DNA of 64,000 nt, from assembly GCA_016934675.1 (NCBI GenBank), contig JAFGSJ010000141.1, positions 1 to 64,000 on the forward strand. Direction: 5' to 3'. This stretch comes from a bacterium. Lineage in GTDB: Bacteria; CSSED10-310; JAFGSJ01. The notes under the pieces are model-generated. The model was given only the letters and a program-made list of their open reading frames with translations. It had not been told where the DNA came from and searched no databases. Below, piece after piece: positions 52,386-62,084 of the stretch (positions are counted from its first letter, which is position 1; each line of letters begins with the position of its first letter). The position numbers and the translations under genes are program-made.

Positions 52386-54670
52386 CCAGAACGATCCATA
52401 TCATGACTGCGACTTTGACTGCCGGCGACGCCATTGGAAATTACAGCCGCATTTTGCAGCGAATTTTCTGGCGTCAGGGTTATCGGGTCCGATTGTATGC
52501 CGATTTGTGGGATGAATACAGCCTGTGCAGCCATTCGCAGGAATTCGATCAGGTTTGCACTCCCGATGATATATTATGGTATCATTATTCAATCTATTCC
52601 GAGAACATCCAGGTCATCGAGCGACACCGTGTCTTTACCATTCTCGATTATCATGGTGTGACGCCGCCTGACCTGTTTCACGGCTATTCAGACCATCTCG
52701 AGAAACTCTGTATTATGGGTCGGGAAAAGATCGGGCAACTCGAGGATAGTGTGGATCTGGCGGTGGCCCACTCGGATTACACGCTCAAGGAATTACAGGA
52801 TTACGGTTTCAAGTCAGTGGTCAAGGTACCTCTGGCCGTCGACACGACCCGCTTTGCCCAGTCCCAGCATAACGGCCTGGCCCAATTGTTACGTGAGTCC
52901 GAATATTTACTGTTTGTAGGCCGGATCACGCCACAGAAAAGTCTGCTCGAACTGATCGAAGCTTTTGCCGAACTGGCTCGGGGTCATGACGGGCTTTATT
53001 TGCTCCTGGTGGGTGAATACAGTTATTCGCGGGCATATGTTGCGGAGCTCGAACAGCGTATTGAGGCCAGAGGCCTCGCCGGTCGGGTCATTCTGACCGG
53101 TAAAGTCAAGGACATTCGTGCTTTGAAAGCCCTTTTTCAGAACGCTCTTTTTTCGGTATACCTGTCACATTGGGAGACCTTTTGCGTTCCGATCATCGAG
53201 TCTATGTATCTGGGCACACCGGTCATCGGTCTCAATAAAACCGCAATCCCGGAAGTCTTGGGCGATGGGGGTATTTTACTCGATGATCACGATCCGGCCC
53301 GTTTTCGCCAGGCAGTAGGGCCGTATCTCGGAAACCGGGCCCGATATGATGAACTTTGTCAAAAAGCAGAACAGCATGCCCGGTGTTATACGGAAGCTTC
53401 GCTCGAGACCCGGCTCGACGAGCTCGTTTTGCCCCGTTTGGCCCGTCCGGCTCATCGTCCGCGAATAGCGTGCGTGGTCCAACGTTATGGGCTCGAAGTG
53501 GCCGGTGGTGCCGAGTATCTGTGCCGATTACTGACGGAGCATTTGGCCCGCTATTTCGAGATCGAGGTCCTGACTACATGTGCCATCGATTACCATAGCT
53601 GGCAAAACGAATATCCGCCCGGTTTGTCCTGGATCAACGATATTCCTGTGCATCGTTTCCCGGTCCATGAACCGCGGACAATGTCGCGTTTCACCTCGAT
53701 GTCACGCAAGTTGTTCGAGGGTGGTGTGCAGGCGATCAGTTTCAATCAAGCCATGGATTGGATGCGTTTGCAGGGGCCGCGTGCCCGCGATCTGATCAGG
53801 CATATTCAGGAGCACCATGCCGACTACGATTTTTTCCTGTTTTTTACCTATCTGTATGCGACCACCTTTTATGGTTTGCCACTTGTCCGAGACAAGTCTG
53901 TGTTGGTCCCCACGGCCCACAATGAGCCGGCTATATATTTGAAGCCCTTTGCCGAATTATTTCATCAGCCGCGTGGTCTGCTCTACCTGACTGAAGCCGA
54001 ACGTGATTTTGTGCTGCGTTTATATCAGAATCACCATGTGCCGTCAGTAGTCACGGGAATAGGAATTGATCAACCGGCCAACTACGAGGCCGACCGTTTC
54101 CGAGCCAAATACAAGCTGGATGGACCGTATCTGCTCTATGTGGGACGGATAGCCCGATCAAAGGGCTGCCAGGAATTCATCACGACCTTTCTGAATTATA
54201 AGAGAGAGTTAGGTGGTCCGCTCAAATTGGTCTTGATGGGTAAAATGCTGCTTGAAGGCGAACATAGCACGCACCCTGACATCATTTATACCGGTTATGT
54301 CCCGGACCAGGACAAGTGGGACGCCCTGGCAGGCGCGGCCTGTTTTGTGAATCCCTCACCCTTCGAGAGTCTGTCCTTCTCCGTGCTTGAAGCATGGAGC
54401 TTGGCAACGCCGACCCTGGTCAATGCCCGGTGCGATGTACTGGTCGATCACACGAGACGGAGTCAGGGCGGGTTGATTTATAGGACTGATGTGGATTTTT
54501 TTCAGGCGATCGAGGCTTTGTTTTCGACGCCGGAGCGGTTGAAAGCCATGGGCTTGAGAGGTCAGGAGTATGTTCAGACCAACTACACCTGGGACAAGGT
54601 TGAGGGGACTATACTGGCTTTCCTGGCCGAATTACATAATCCGACCCTGAAACCATCCTTTCAATCCTGA
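52382..54670 (+). CDS. Double GT4 glycosyltransferase fusion
   Basis: This 762-residue protein contains two GT4 glycosyltransferase domains in tandem. Domain 1 (about 1-350) has YLLFVGRITPQKSLLELIEAF and the E-x7-E segment in LSHWETFCVPIIESMYLGTPV. Domain 2 (about 360-755) opens IACVVQRYGLEVAGGAEYL and includes YLLYVGRIARSKGCQEF and SPFESLSFSVLEAWSLATPT. Domain 2 is paralogous to the upstream protein (TTCAIDYHSWQNEYPPG, AHNEP). Both halves keep the family motifs, so the enzyme could add two sugars in sequence. The acceptor is unknown. The ATG overlaps the upstream stop by four bases, which indicates translational coupling. mnmG begins 22 bases later. Confidence 0.85.
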   Translation: MTRTIHIMTATLTAGDAIGNYSRILQRIFWRQGYRVRLYADLWDEYSLCSHSQEFDQVCTPDDILWYHYSIYSENIQVIERHRVFTILDYHGVTPPDLFHGYSDHLEKLCIMGREKIGQLEDSVDLAVAHSDYTLKELQDYGFKSVVKVPLAVDTTRFAQSQHNGLAQLLRESEYLLFVGRITPQKSLLELIEAFAELARGHDGLYLLLVGEYSYSRAYVAELEQRIEARGLAGRVILTGKVKDIRALKALFQNALFSVYLSHWETFCVPIIESMYLGTPVIGLNKTAIPEVLGDGGILLDDHDPARFRQAVGPYLGNRARYDELCQKAEQHARCYTEASLETRLDELVLPRLARPAHRPRIACVVQRYGLEVAGGAEYLCRLLTEHLARYFEIEVLTTCAIDYHSWQNEYPPGLSWINDIPVHRFPVHEPRTMSRFTSMSRKLFEGGVQAISFNQAMDWMRLQGPRARDLIRHIQEHHADYDFFLFFTYLYATTFYGLPLVRDKSVLVPTAHNEPAIYLKPFAELFHQPRGLLYLTEAERDFVLRLYQNHHVPSVVTGIGIDQPANYEADRFRAKYKLDGPYLLYVGRIARSKGCQEFITTFLNYKRELGGPLKLVLMGKMLLEGEHSTHPDIIYTGYVPDQDKWDALAGAACFVNPSPFESLSFSVLEAWSLATPTLVNARCDVLVDHTRRSQGGLIYRTDVDFFQAIEALFSTPERLKAMGLRGQEYVQTNYTWDKVEGTILAFLAELHNPTLKPSFQS

Positions 54671-54692
54671 TCGGATTGGGGACCATCTGACC

Positions 54693-56576
54693 ATGAAACA
54701 AGCACTCGAAGAATTCGATGTGATCGTGATCGGTGCGGGACATGCCGGCTGTGAAGCGGCCCTGGCCACTGCCAGGTCGGGATTCCAGACCGGCCTGTTC
54801 ACCATCAATCTGGACACCATCGCCAGGATGCCCTGCAATCCGTCCATCGGTGGTATTGGGAAGGGACACCTGGTCAAGGAGATCGATGCCCTGGGAGGTG
54901 AAATGGCCCTGGCCATCGATGCGACCGGCATCCAGTTTCGGCGGTTGAATACACGTAAAGGTCCGGCCGTCCAGGCTTCACGGGCCCAGGCCGACCGTCT
55001 GGTTTACCATAAATACATGCGTTCCGCCCTGGAAAACCAGCCCGATCTGCATCTCCGCCAGGCCATGGTGCTCGAACTCGCGCTCGAGAACGATGCCCTA
55101 GCCGGGGTCATCTGCTTTCCCAATGCTTTTTATCGCAGTCGCTGCGTGATCAATACTGCCGGCACCTTTTTGAACGGGTTGATCCATATCGGACTCGAAC
55201 AGTTCCCGGCCGGTCGTGATGGTGAATTCGCCGCTACCCGGCTCTCGGACTCGTATCGACAGCTTGGTTTCGAGATCGGGCGTCTGAAAACCGGAACACC
55301 GCCGCGGATAGCCGGAAACAGTATCGATTTTGCCCAACTGACGCCTCAACCAGGCGATGATCCGCCCCTGCCCTTTTCATTCATGACAGACAAGCTGGAA
55401 CTCGAACAGGTCCCCTGTTACCTGACCCAGACAACTGCCGAGACCCATCGGATCATCAGTTCCGGCCTCGATCGCTCGCCTCTGTATAGTGGGATTATTG
55501 TCGGTATCGGTCCCCGTTACTGTCCTTCTATTGAGACCAAAATCATTCAGTTTCCGGACAAGGAATCGCACCAGGTCTTTCTCGAACCCGAGGGCCGTTT
55601 TACTACGGAATACTATGCAAACGGCATATCGACCAGCCTGCCCTTTGACATTCAGATTGCCATGGTCAGGTCCATACCCGGTCTCGAACATGCGGAACTG
55701 ACCCGACCCGGCTATGCGATCGAATATGATTTCTTTCAACCCACTCAATTGAAGCCCACACTCGAGACCAAGCGTCTGGCCAATTTGTTTCATGCCGGTC
55801 AGATCAACGGGACTTCGGGTTATGAGGAAGCGGCGGCCCAGGGCCTGATCGCGGCCTTGAATGCTATCCGCAATTTGCACAAGGGCGAACCGTTTGTGCT
55901 CAGGCGTGATCAAGCCTATTGCGCAGTCATGATCGATGACCTGTGCAGTCGCGGGGTCCTCGAACCGTATCGTATGTTCACCTCTCGGGCCGAATACCGT
56001 TTGCTGCTTCGTGAAGATAACGCCGATGAACGATTGGCCGATTACGGACGGGAATTCGGCTTGCTCCAGGGGGAACGCTGGCTGAAACTCGAGTCGCGCC
56101 GGGAGCAGATCGGTCAGGAGAAGGAACGGATTGAACATACGGTCCTGGCTCCCGACCAGCAGGTCAATGAGTGCTTGCGGCAGATGCAGTCCGCCCCTTT
56201 GACCGAGGCCCAGCCGTTACGAAAAGTGATCGCCCGTCCGGAAATCGAATATGCCCGCTTACGTGAATTGAAACCTGATTGGCCCGCATTAGCTCCGGGA
56301 CTGATCAAGACGGTCGAGAGCGACATCAAGTACGAAGGCTATATCAAACGACAGCGTGAACAAGCCATCAAATTGCAGGACCTTGAAAAGATCATGATTC
56401 CCGATGACATGGATTACAATACGGTACATGGACTCACACGTGAAATCCGGCAGAGGTTGACCGAAATAGGGCCGCGGACCCTGGCCCAGGCCGCCCGCAT
56501 CTCCGGGGTGACCCCGGCCGCCCTGTCCATCCTGATGATTTTTCTTAAAACACACGGTCGGAGTGGCCATGTCTGA
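54693..56576 (+). CDS. mnmG: tRNA uridine-5-carboxymethylaminomethyl modification enzyme MnmG
   Basis: This 627-residue protein is MnmG (GidA), the FAD-dependent partner of MnmE that modifies U34 of certain tRNAs. The FAD-binding motif is VIVIGAGHAGCEAALATARS. The family blocks MPCNPSIGGIGKGHLVKEIDALGGEM, NTRKGPAVQ and GRLKTGTPPRI are present, with INGTSGYEEAAAQGL and MFTSRAEYRLLLREDNAD. The C-terminal helical region binds tRNA and MnmE. Length and motifs are typical. The ATG at 54693 has a modest ribosome site. It follows the glycosyltransferase fusion and overlaps rsmG, the classic mnmG-rsmG order. mnmE is not in the window, and no DnaA-box cluster was seen nearby. Confidence 0.96.
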   Translation: MKQALEEFDVIVIGAGHAGCEAALATARSGFQTGLFTINLDTIARMPCNPSIGGIGKGHLVKEIDALGGEMALAIDATGIQFRRLNTRKGPAVQASRAQADRLVYHKYMRSALENQPDLHLRQAMVLELALENDALAGVICFPNAFYRSRCVINTAGTFLNGLIHIGLEQFPAGRDGEFAATRLSDSYRQLGFEIGRLKTGTPPRIAGNSIDFAQLTPQPGDDPPLPFSFMTDKLELEQVPCYLTQTTAETHRIISSGLDRSPLYSGIIVGIGPRYCPSIETKIIQFPDKESHQVFLEPEGRFTTEYYANGISTSLPFDIQIAMVRSIPGLEHAELTRPGYAIEYDFFQPTQLKPTLETKRLANLFHAGQINGTSGYEEAAAQGLIAALNAIRNLHKGEPFVLRRDQAYCAVMIDDLCSRGVLEPYRMFTSRAEYRLLLREDNADERLADYGREFGLLQGERWLKLESRREQIGQEKERIEHTVLAPDQQVNECLRQMQSAPLTEAQPLRKVIARPEIEYARLRELKPDWPALAPGLIKTVESDIKYEGYIKRQREQAIKLQDLEKIMIPDDMDYNTVHGLTREIRQRLTEIGPRTLAQAARISGVTPAALSILMIFLKTHGRSGHV

Positions 56577-57234
56577 TCAGCGCTCACTACTCGAACAGGG
56601 CCTGCAATCACTGGGTATCGCCCCGGCTATGCCTCAACTGCACCAGTATGAACTGTATATTCGGGAAATACGGAAGTGGAGCCGACGGACTCGCCTGGTC
56701 GGAGATGCGACCGAACAGGTCCTGGTCAACGAACATATTCTCGACTCACTGACCGCCTGGCCCATCATCTGTCAAGAACCAGCCAAAACACTGATCGATC
56801 TCGGATCAGGGGCCGGCTTCCCGGGCCTGTGCCTCGCAATCATCGCCCCCGAACTGGTAGTGACCCTCCTGGATTCACGCCGGATCAGGACCGAATTTTT
56901 GAAAGCGGTCGTGCGGACCCTTGAACTGAAAAACTGTACCGTGCTCAACCTGCGGCTCGATCGACGGACTGCCCCTGCCTCCCAGATCAACCGGCAATTC
57001 GACCTGATTACGGCCCGGGCTTTCGGCCCGCTCGAGACGATTCTGGAATATGGCCTGCCTCTGCTGGCAGATCGGGGCCGATTTGTGCTTCATCGGGGCC
57101 CGTGTAGTGCCCGTGAACTCGAACAAGAAATGGCCCTGTTCAACGACTTGGGTCTGGTCCAGCTCAGTCACGCCTATCCGGTTTTTGGCCAAAACGCTAC
57201 CGGCAAGATCATCCAGATCATCAGGAGAGGGTAG
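56569..57234 (+). CDS. rsmG: 16S rRNA (guanine-N7) methyltransferase RsmG
   Basis: This 221-residue protein is RsmG (GidB), which methylates G527 of 16S rRNA. The SAM motif LIDLGSGAGFPGLCLAI, VTLLDSRRIRTEFLKAV and FDLITARAFGPL are the family blocks. The N-terminal helix NLTR-like position here reads RRTRLVGDATEQVLVNEHILDSL. A GTG at 56563 is in frame but too close to GGAG; the ATG at 56569 has better spacing and was chosen. It overlaps mnmG by 8 bases, and truA follows with no gap after its TAG. Loss of RsmG can give low-level streptomycin resistance in other bacteria. Confidence 0.93.
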   Translation: MSDQRSLLEQGLQSLGIAPAMPQLHQYELYIREIRKWSRRTRLVGDATEQVLVNEHILDSLTAWPIICQEPAKTLIDLGSGAGFPGLCLAIIAPELVVTLLDSRRIRTEFLKAVVRTLELKNCTVLNLRLDRRTAPASQINRQFDLITARAFGPLETILEYGLPLLADRGRFVLHRGPCSARELEQEMALFNDLGLVQLSHAYPVFGQNATGKIIQIIRRG

Positions 57235-58053
57235 ATGGCGGCGTCTCAGAAAATGGCCATGTTAGTCGAATATGAGGGCACCCATTTCCACGGTTGGCAA
57301 CTTCAGGAGCGCATTGTGACCGTCCAGCAGGTTATCGAACAGAAATTGGCCCTCATAACCGGGCACCATACCCGAGTCTACGGGGCCTGCCGCACAGATG
57401 CAGGTGTGCATGCTCTGGCCCAGGTCGCCCATTTCAGCCCGGAATGCGAGTGTAATCCCCAGGCCCTTCTCAGGGGTTTGAACGCATTACTGCCCGATGC
57501 TGTTTCGATCGTTGAAGTCATCACGGTCCCAATCGAGTTCCATGCTCGCTACGACGCTCGGGCCAAGACCTATCGTTATCGTATTTGGAACGATCGGGTC
57601 GAACATCCCTTGCTGAAACGTTACTGTCACTCCGTCTTCAAATCTTTGGACCTGAATGCCATGACTGGAGCTCTGAAACAGCTTGAAGGTGAACACGATT
57701 TCAGTGCCTTTCGAGCCGCTTCCTGTGCCGCCAAATCACCGGTCCGCACTCTCTATCAGGCTGAACTCGAACAATCGGGGCCACTGTTGACCATCACACT
57801 CCAAGGGAACTCCTTTCTGCAGCATATGGTCCGGATCATAACCGGGACCCTGATCGAAATCGGTTCCGGCAAGCGCCCGGCCCAGGATATGACCGTCCTG
57901 CTCGAAGCACGCGACCGGACCAGGTCAGGTCAGACCGCACCGGCCAAGGGCTTGGCTCTCGAACACATCCGGTATGAACGGGTGACTTTTGACAGGGGAC
58001 CACGCACAATCGAGATCAACCTAAGAAAGAACATTGCTGCGCACGTTGATTAA
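57235..58053 (+). CDS. truA: tRNA pseudouridine synthase TruA
   Basis: This 272-residue protein is TruA, which makes pseudouridine at positions 38-40 of the tRNA anticodon arm. The catalytic D55 lies in ACRTDAGVHALAQVAHF. The opening MAMLVEYEGTHFHGWQ is the family start, and YRYRIWNDRV and FLQHMVRIITGTLIEIGSGK are the usual later blocks. The ATG directly follows the rsmG stop, with GGAGAGGG just upstream, so the genes are translated as a unit. A perfect inverted repeat lies just after the stop. The order mnmG-rsmG-truA ahead of rplM-rpsI is a conserved style of arrangement. Confidence 0.95.
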   Translation: MAASQKMAMLVEYEGTHFHGWQLQERIVTVQQVIEQKLALITGHHTRVYGACRTDAGVHALAQVAHFSPECECNPQALLRGLNALLPDAVSIVEVITVPIEFHARYDARAKTYRYRIWNDRVEHPLLKRYCHSVFKSLDLNAMTGALKQLEGEHDFSAFRAASCAAKSPVRTLYQAELEQSGPLLTITLQGNSFLQHMVRIITGTLIEIGSGKRPAQDMTVLLEARDRTRSGQTAPAKGLALEHIRYERVTFDRGPRTIEINLRKNIAAHVD

Positions 58054-58065
58054 TGAAAAGAAAAG

Positions 58066-58117
58066 CACCACAGATTTCACAGATAAAAAACCTGTGTAGT
58101 CTGTGAAATCTGTGGTG
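58066..58117. repeat. Perfect 18-bp inverted repeat (REP-like palindrome)
   Basis: CACCACAGATTTCACAGA (58066-58083) is exactly repeated in reverse complement at 58100-58117, separated by 16 bases. It begins 12 bases after the truA stop. ATCTTTT follows, so it may act as a terminator. Its wording resembles the CACAGATT palindromes scattered through many environmental genomes. Confidence 0.8.
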
Positions 58118-58177
58118 ATCTTTTGTCTTTCCTCTACTATTTTGAAATTCCGATACAGATGAAATATTTCGATGAAC

Positions 58178-58206
58178 TTGACATGCTCCGGGAATGATCC
58201 TATATC
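58178..58206 (+). promoter_or_regulatory. Sigma70-type promoter of the ribosomal protein operon
   Basis: TTGACA (58178-58183), 17 bases and TATATC (58201-58206) lie about 50 bases before the rplM start. The spacer is ideal and the -35 perfect. Confidence 0.6.
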
Positions 58207-58257
58207 AGCGTTTCGTTGTCTTTAGTGTGTTCAGACTCTTTTTCCACAGGTGAAGTG

Positions 58258-58713
58258 ATGAAAACATTTATTGAAAGCCAAAAAAACATATCAAAAAAAT
58301 GGTTTGTGGTCGATGCAAAAGACCAGGTCCTCGGTCGCATGGCATGTAAAATTGCCACCATTCTCATGGGAAAACACAAGCCCAATTATACCCCCTTTCT
58401 CGATACGGGTGACCATGTCGTCGTGATCAACGCCGATAAAATAAGGGTGACCGGACGAAAAAGAGACCAAAAGCAATATATCTCGTACTCCGGTTATCCC
58501 GGTGGTATCTCGATCGAGACCTTCGACCAAAAAATGAACAGACAGCCTGAATTCGTGATTAAGAACGCAGTCAGGCTGATGTTACCGAAAAACAAACTCG
58601 GTCGGAGTATGTTGAAGAAACTGAAGATTTACACCACTACCAATCATCCACATCAAGCTCAGCAACCTGAAAATCTGGTAATGTCAGAATTCCAGAAGGT
58701 TGAACGATTCTGA
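58258..58713 (+). CDS. rplM: 50S ribosomal protein L13
   Basis: This 151-residue protein is ribosomal protein L13. The opening [19 protein letters not shown] is followed by [39 protein letters not shown] and a tail ending [10 protein letters not shown]. It is slightly longer than the usual 142 residues. An upstream in-frame GTG-like frame extends to 58216, but the ATG at 58258 follows AGGTGA and matches the family start. It heads rplM-rpsI and probably continues into rpsB-tsf-pyrH-frr, driven by the promoter at 58178-58206. L13 binds 23S rRNA early in large-subunit assembly. Confidence 0.96.
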   Translation: MKTFIESQKNISKKWFVVDAKDQVLGRMACKIATILMGKHKPNYTPFLDTGDHVVVINADKIRVTGRKRDQKQYISYSGYPGGISIETFDQKMNRQPEFVIKNAVRLMLPKNKLGRSMLKKLKIYTTTNHPHQAQQPENLVMSEFQKVERF

Positions 58714-58727
58714 GAGGAGGTCGTATT

Positions 58728-59120
58728 TTGGAAGTCAATCGCTATTATGGCACAGGTAAAAGAAAAACCTGTATCGCCCGGGTATGGTTAAAAAGTGGGA
58801 CGGGTGAAATTATGGTCAATAAAAGGACTGTTGACGATTATTTTCCGCGTGAAACATTGAAAATGCTGATTCAGCAACCTTTTGAACTGACCGGGACCCA
58901 GGGTAAGTTCAATGTCTATGCCACCGTCAAAGGCGGCGGTATCGCCGGTCAAGCGGGTGCTTTGAAACACGGTATTACCAAGGCACTCCTCGAATACGAT
59001 CAGGAATTACGCTCTATCCTTAAAAAAGCCGGTTTTGTCCGACGCGATCCACGAGTCAAGGAACGGAAAAAATACGGTCAACGTGGAGCACGGGCTCGTT
59101 TCCAATTCTCCAAACGTTAA
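58728..59120 (+). CDS. rpsI: 30S ribosomal protein S9
   Basis: This 130-residue protein is ribosomal protein S9. [20 protein letters not shown] opens the protein, and it ends in the Arg/Lys-rich tail [20 protein letters not shown] followed by FQFSKR, whose terminal SKR contacts the P-site tRNA. The start is TTG at 58728, seven bases after AGGAGG (58715-58720); no ATG exists at the family start. It begins 14 bases after rplM. A non-ATG start with a perfect ribosome site is notable in an abundant protein. Confidence 0.95.
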   Translation: MEVNRYYGTGKRKTCIARVWLKSGTGEIMVNKRTVDDYFPRETLKMLIQQPFELTGTQGKFNVYATVKGGGIAGQAGALKHGITKALLEYDQELRSILKKAGFVRRDPRVKERKKYGQRGARARFQFSKR

Positions 59121-59164
59121 AATTTGTTGTATAACAACCAACATCATTCATAGGAGGTATCTGC

Positions 59165-60025
59165 TTGTCAATAGTATCCTTGAGAACCCTACTCGAAGCG
59201 GGGGTCCACTTCGGTCATCAGACGAAGCGATGGAATCCCAAAATGAAGAAGTACATCTTTGGTGAACGGAACAATATTTATATTATCGATTTGCAAAAAA
59301 CCTTAAAACTCTTTAATGTGGCCTATGATTTCGTGCGGGATAGCTGCTCGGATGGTGGATCGGTCCTGTTTGTCGGCACAAAGAAGCAAGCCCAGCAAGC
59401 CATCGAAGACGAAAGCAAACGCTGCAACATGTTCTGCGTTACGCATCGTTGGTTAGGAGGCATGCTGACCAACTTCGCTACTATTAAAAAAAGTATCGAA
59501 AAACTCGATAAATATGATGAAATGAAGGCGAAAAACGATTACGCCGATCTGACCAAAAAAGAGATTCTCAAGCTGGAAAAAGAGCGGGTCAAACTGGAAA
59601 AAAATCTGACCGGTATCCGGGGCATGCAAAAGACTCCTTCTGCAGTTTTCGTCGTTGATCCACGACGAGAGAAAATTGCCGTCAAGGAGGCCAGAAAACT
59701 CAATATTCCGATTATTGCCATCGTTGACACGAATTGTGATCCTGATGAAATTGACTTTGTCGTCCCCGGCAATGATGATGCGATCCGAGCAATCAGGCTC
59801 TTCTCCTCGAAGATAGCCGACGCTGTGATCGAGGGTCACGCCATTTATCGCTCCAAGCATGACATTCAGGAAAAAGAAGAAGCGACACCGATCCTGACTG
59901 ATACAGATTTTTCTCAGATGGCTGAGCAAGAGGAAGCCAAAGAGAAAGCCGCTGAAGCGGAGGTGGGCGCCACTACAACCGCTGAAGCTAACGGGCCTGA
60001 AGCCGACACTTCTAAAGACAAATAG
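59165..60025 (+). CDS. rpsB: 30S ribosomal protein S2
   Basis: This 286-residue protein is ribosomal protein S2. [21 protein letters not shown] opens it, followed by [34 protein letters not shown] and the catalytic-like loop [22 protein letters not shown] Glu/Ala-rich tail of about 50 residues ([20 protein letters not shown]) extends beyond the usual end. The start is TTG at 59165, six bases after AGGAGGT (59152-59158). It sits 44 bases after rpsI, and tsf follows after 66 bases, the conserved rpsB-tsf order. Confidence 0.95.
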   Translation: MSIVSLRTLLEAGVHFGHQTKRWNPKMKKYIFGERNNIYIIDLQKTLKLFNVAYDFVRDSCSDGGSVLFVGTKKQAQQAIEDESKRCNMFCVTHRWLGGMLTNFATIKKSIEKLDKYDEMKAKNDYADLTKKEILKLEKERVKLEKNLTGIRGMQKTPSAVFVVDPRREKIAVKEARKLNIPIIAIVDTNCDPDEIDFVVPGNDDAIRAIRLFSSKIADAVIEGHAIYRSKHDIQEKEEATPILTDTDFSQMAEQEEAKEKAAEAEVGATTTAEANGPEADTSKDK

Positions 60026-60091
60026 TGTCTCGCGAGTTTCTCGGAGCGGAGATACGCAACCATTGTGGATGTACCTGGGAGGTTGAATGTC

Positions 60092-60691
60092 ATGAATATT
60101 AGTGCTGAATTGGTCAAAAAATTACGAGAGAAAAGTGGTGCAGGGGTGATGGCCTGCAAAGAGGCCCTCGCCACCTGTGACGGTGATATCGATAAATCGA
60201 TCGAGTACCTTCGTAAAAAAGGGATCGATACCGCCGCGAAAAAAGCAGGTCGGGCTACAACCGAAGGCCAGATTGGCTCATATATCCATACTGGAGCCAA
60301 AATCGGTGTTCTCGTTGACTTGCGCTGTGAGACGGATTTTGTGGCCAAAACCGATGAATTTCAGGGCCTGCTCAAAGAAATAGCCATGCATGTGGCCGCA
60401 TTGTCTCCTCGCTTTATCTGTAAGGAAGATGTCACCTCCGAAATCCTGGACAAGGAGCGGGAGATTCTGATGGCCCAGGCCGAACAATCTGGAAAACCCA
60501 TGAATGTCCTCCAGAAAATTGTCGATGGCAAAATGAACAAATTTTACAGTGAATACTGCCTGTTGGACCAGAGTTATTTCCGGGAACCGGAAATCACCAT
60601 CCAGGATTTGATCAAGCGGACTATTGCCAAACTTGGCGAAAACATTCAGATCATGCGTTTTGTCCGGTTTCAAGTTGGTGAGGAGTTATGA
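60092..60691 (+). CDS. tsf: Translation elongation factor Ts
   Basis: This 199-residue protein is EF-Ts, the nucleotide-exchange factor for EF-Tu. The N-terminal UBA-like domain has [20 protein letters not shown], and the core shows [16 protein letters not shown] (the TDFV motif that contacts EF-Tu). It is the short form, lacking the longer coiled-coil region seen in E. coli EF-Ts (283 residues). A GTG at 60065 is in frame; the ATG at 60092 follows GGGAGG and matches the family. Its TGA overlaps the pyrH ATG (ATGA). Confidence 0.95.
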   Translation: MNISAELVKKLREKSGAGVMACKEALATCDGDIDKSIEYLRKKGIDTAAKKAGRATTEGQIGSYIHTGAKIGVLVDLRCETDFVAKTDEFQGLLKEIAMHVAALSPRFICKEDVTSEILDKEREILMAQAEQSGKPMNVLQKIVDGKMNKFYSEYCLLDQSYFREPEITIQDLIKRTIAKLGENIQIMRFVRFQVGEEL

Positions 60692-61398
60692 AATCGAAGT
60701 ACAAACGCATCCTGGTAAAACTCAGCGGTGAAGCCTTGATGGGGGATGCCCAATACGGCATCTCCCCCGAGGTGGTCGCATCTATCGCCGACGAGATCAA
60801 GCAAATCCACGAAAATGGAATCGAGATTGCTTTGGTTATTGGAGGCGGTAATATCTTTCGGGGCTTATCATTATATGCCCAGGGTATCGAACGTGTCTCG
60901 GCCGACCAGATGGGCATGCTGGCTACTATCATCAACGGGATTGCTCTCCAACAATCACTCGAAAAGCTGAAGGTCGATACCCGCCTGATGACCGCGATCA
61001 GTATGCATGATTTTGCGGAACCGTATATCCGGCGGCGGGCCATTCGTCACCTCGAAAAGCAACGCGTGGTGATCTGTGCCGGTGGGACAGGCAGTCCCTA
61101 TTTTACTACGGATACAGCCGCTGCCTTGCGGGCAATCGAGATCAAGGCCCAGGTCATCGTCAAGGCGACTAAAGTCGATGGCGTGTATGACATGGACCCC
61201 GTTCTCTATCCTCATGCGAAAAAATACGAAAGTCTGAGTTATATGGATGTTCTCAACCAGGGTCTGCAGATCATGGATATGACCGCTGTCTCACTCAGCA
61301 AGGAAAATGATCTCCCCATTATCGTCTGTGATCTGAAACAAAAAGGGACCCTGCTCAAAGTCATTCAAGGCGAACATATCGGCACAATAGTCTGTTAA
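60688..61398 (+). CDS. pyrH: UMP kinase
   Basis: This 236-residue protein is bacterial UMP kinase, which phosphorylates UMP to UDP in pyrimidine synthesis. The amino-acid-kinase fold shows [61 protein letters not shown] and [21 protein letters not shown] lies before the ATG, which overlaps the tsf stop by four bases. UMP kinases are hexamers usually controlled by UTP and GTP. The tsf-pyrH-frr order is conserved across bacteria. Confidence 0.96.
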   Translation: MKSKYKRILVKLSGEALMGDAQYGISPEVVASIADEIKQIHENGIEIALVIGGGNIFRGLSLYAQGIERVSADQMGMLATIINGIALQQSLEKLKVDTRLMTAISMHDFAEPYIRRRAIRHLEKQRVVICAGGTGSPYFTTDTAAALRAIEIKAQVIVKATKVDGVYDMDPVLYPHAKKYESLSYMDVLNQGLQIMDMTAVSLSKENDLPIIVCDLKQKGTLLKVIQGEHIGTIVC

Positions 61399-61429
61399 TT
61401 CTTTCTTTCCGATAACAAGGAGGAACACA

Positions 61430-61987
61430 GTGCTTGATCTCGTATATGAAAATCTTAAAGAGCGAATGGATGGGGCCCTCGAGAAACTCGAAAAAAACTT
61501 CAAGGCCCTGCGGACCGGACGGGCTTCAACATCCCTACTCGACGGCATCAGGATTGACTATTATGGGACCCAAACACCGTTGAATCAGGTTGCGACCCTC
61601 ACCGTTCCCGAACATAATCTGATTGTGGTCCAGCCCTGGGACAGCACGATCGTGTCTGATGTCGAGAAAGCCATCAACAAAGCGAACCTGGGACTTGTCC
61701 CCCTCAGTGATGGCAAACTCATTCGAATCAATATCCCTCCTCTGACTGAAGAACGCCGACGTGATCTGGCCAAATCGGTCAGAAAATTCGCCGAAGATTG
61801 CCGAGTGGCCATACGCAATATCAGACGCGATGGTAACGAAGAAATCAAGGGACTCGAAAAGGAAAAAGAAATTTCTGAGGACATGGCCTTTAAAGCCCAG
61901 GCTGAAATTCAAAAAATCACCGAAGAATACATCGTCGAAGTCGATAAACAGATGCAACTCAAGGAAAAAGAAGTCATGAGTGTCTGA
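61430..61987 (+). CDS. frr: Ribosome recycling factor
   Basis: This 185-residue protein is the ribosome recycling factor, which with EF-G splits post-termination ribosomes. The three-helix bundle and small beta domain show RMDGALEKLEKNFKALRTGR, ASTSLLDGIRIDYYGTQTPL, NQVATLTVPE, KLIRINIPPLTEERRRDLAK and NIRRDGNEEIKGLEKEKEI. The length is the family norm. The start is GTG at 61430, seven bases after AAGGAGG. It follows pyrH by 31 bases. Confidence 0.96.
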   Translation: MLDLVYENLKERMDGALEKLEKNFKALRTGRASTSLLDGIRIDYYGTQTPLNQVATLTVPEHNLIVVQPWDSTIVSDVEKAINKANLGLVPLSDGKLIRINIPPLTEERRRDLAKSVRKFAEDCRVAIRNIRRDGNEEIKGLEKEKEISEDMAFKAQAEIQKITEEYIVEVDKQMQLKEKEVMSV

Positions 61988-62084
61988 TTCACTGCACGGT
62001 GACTCAGATCGTTGTATCACACCAAGAGCAAATCTCGAGCTGCACTGTATGAGTGTATCTGCTTTGCTAATCCGGACCTGATTG

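Noticed and set aside
54600-58260. Possible replication origin near mnmG-rsmG
   Set aside because: No cluster of DnaA boxes and no dnaA, dnaN or parAB genes; only one weak TTTCCACAG near 58242.
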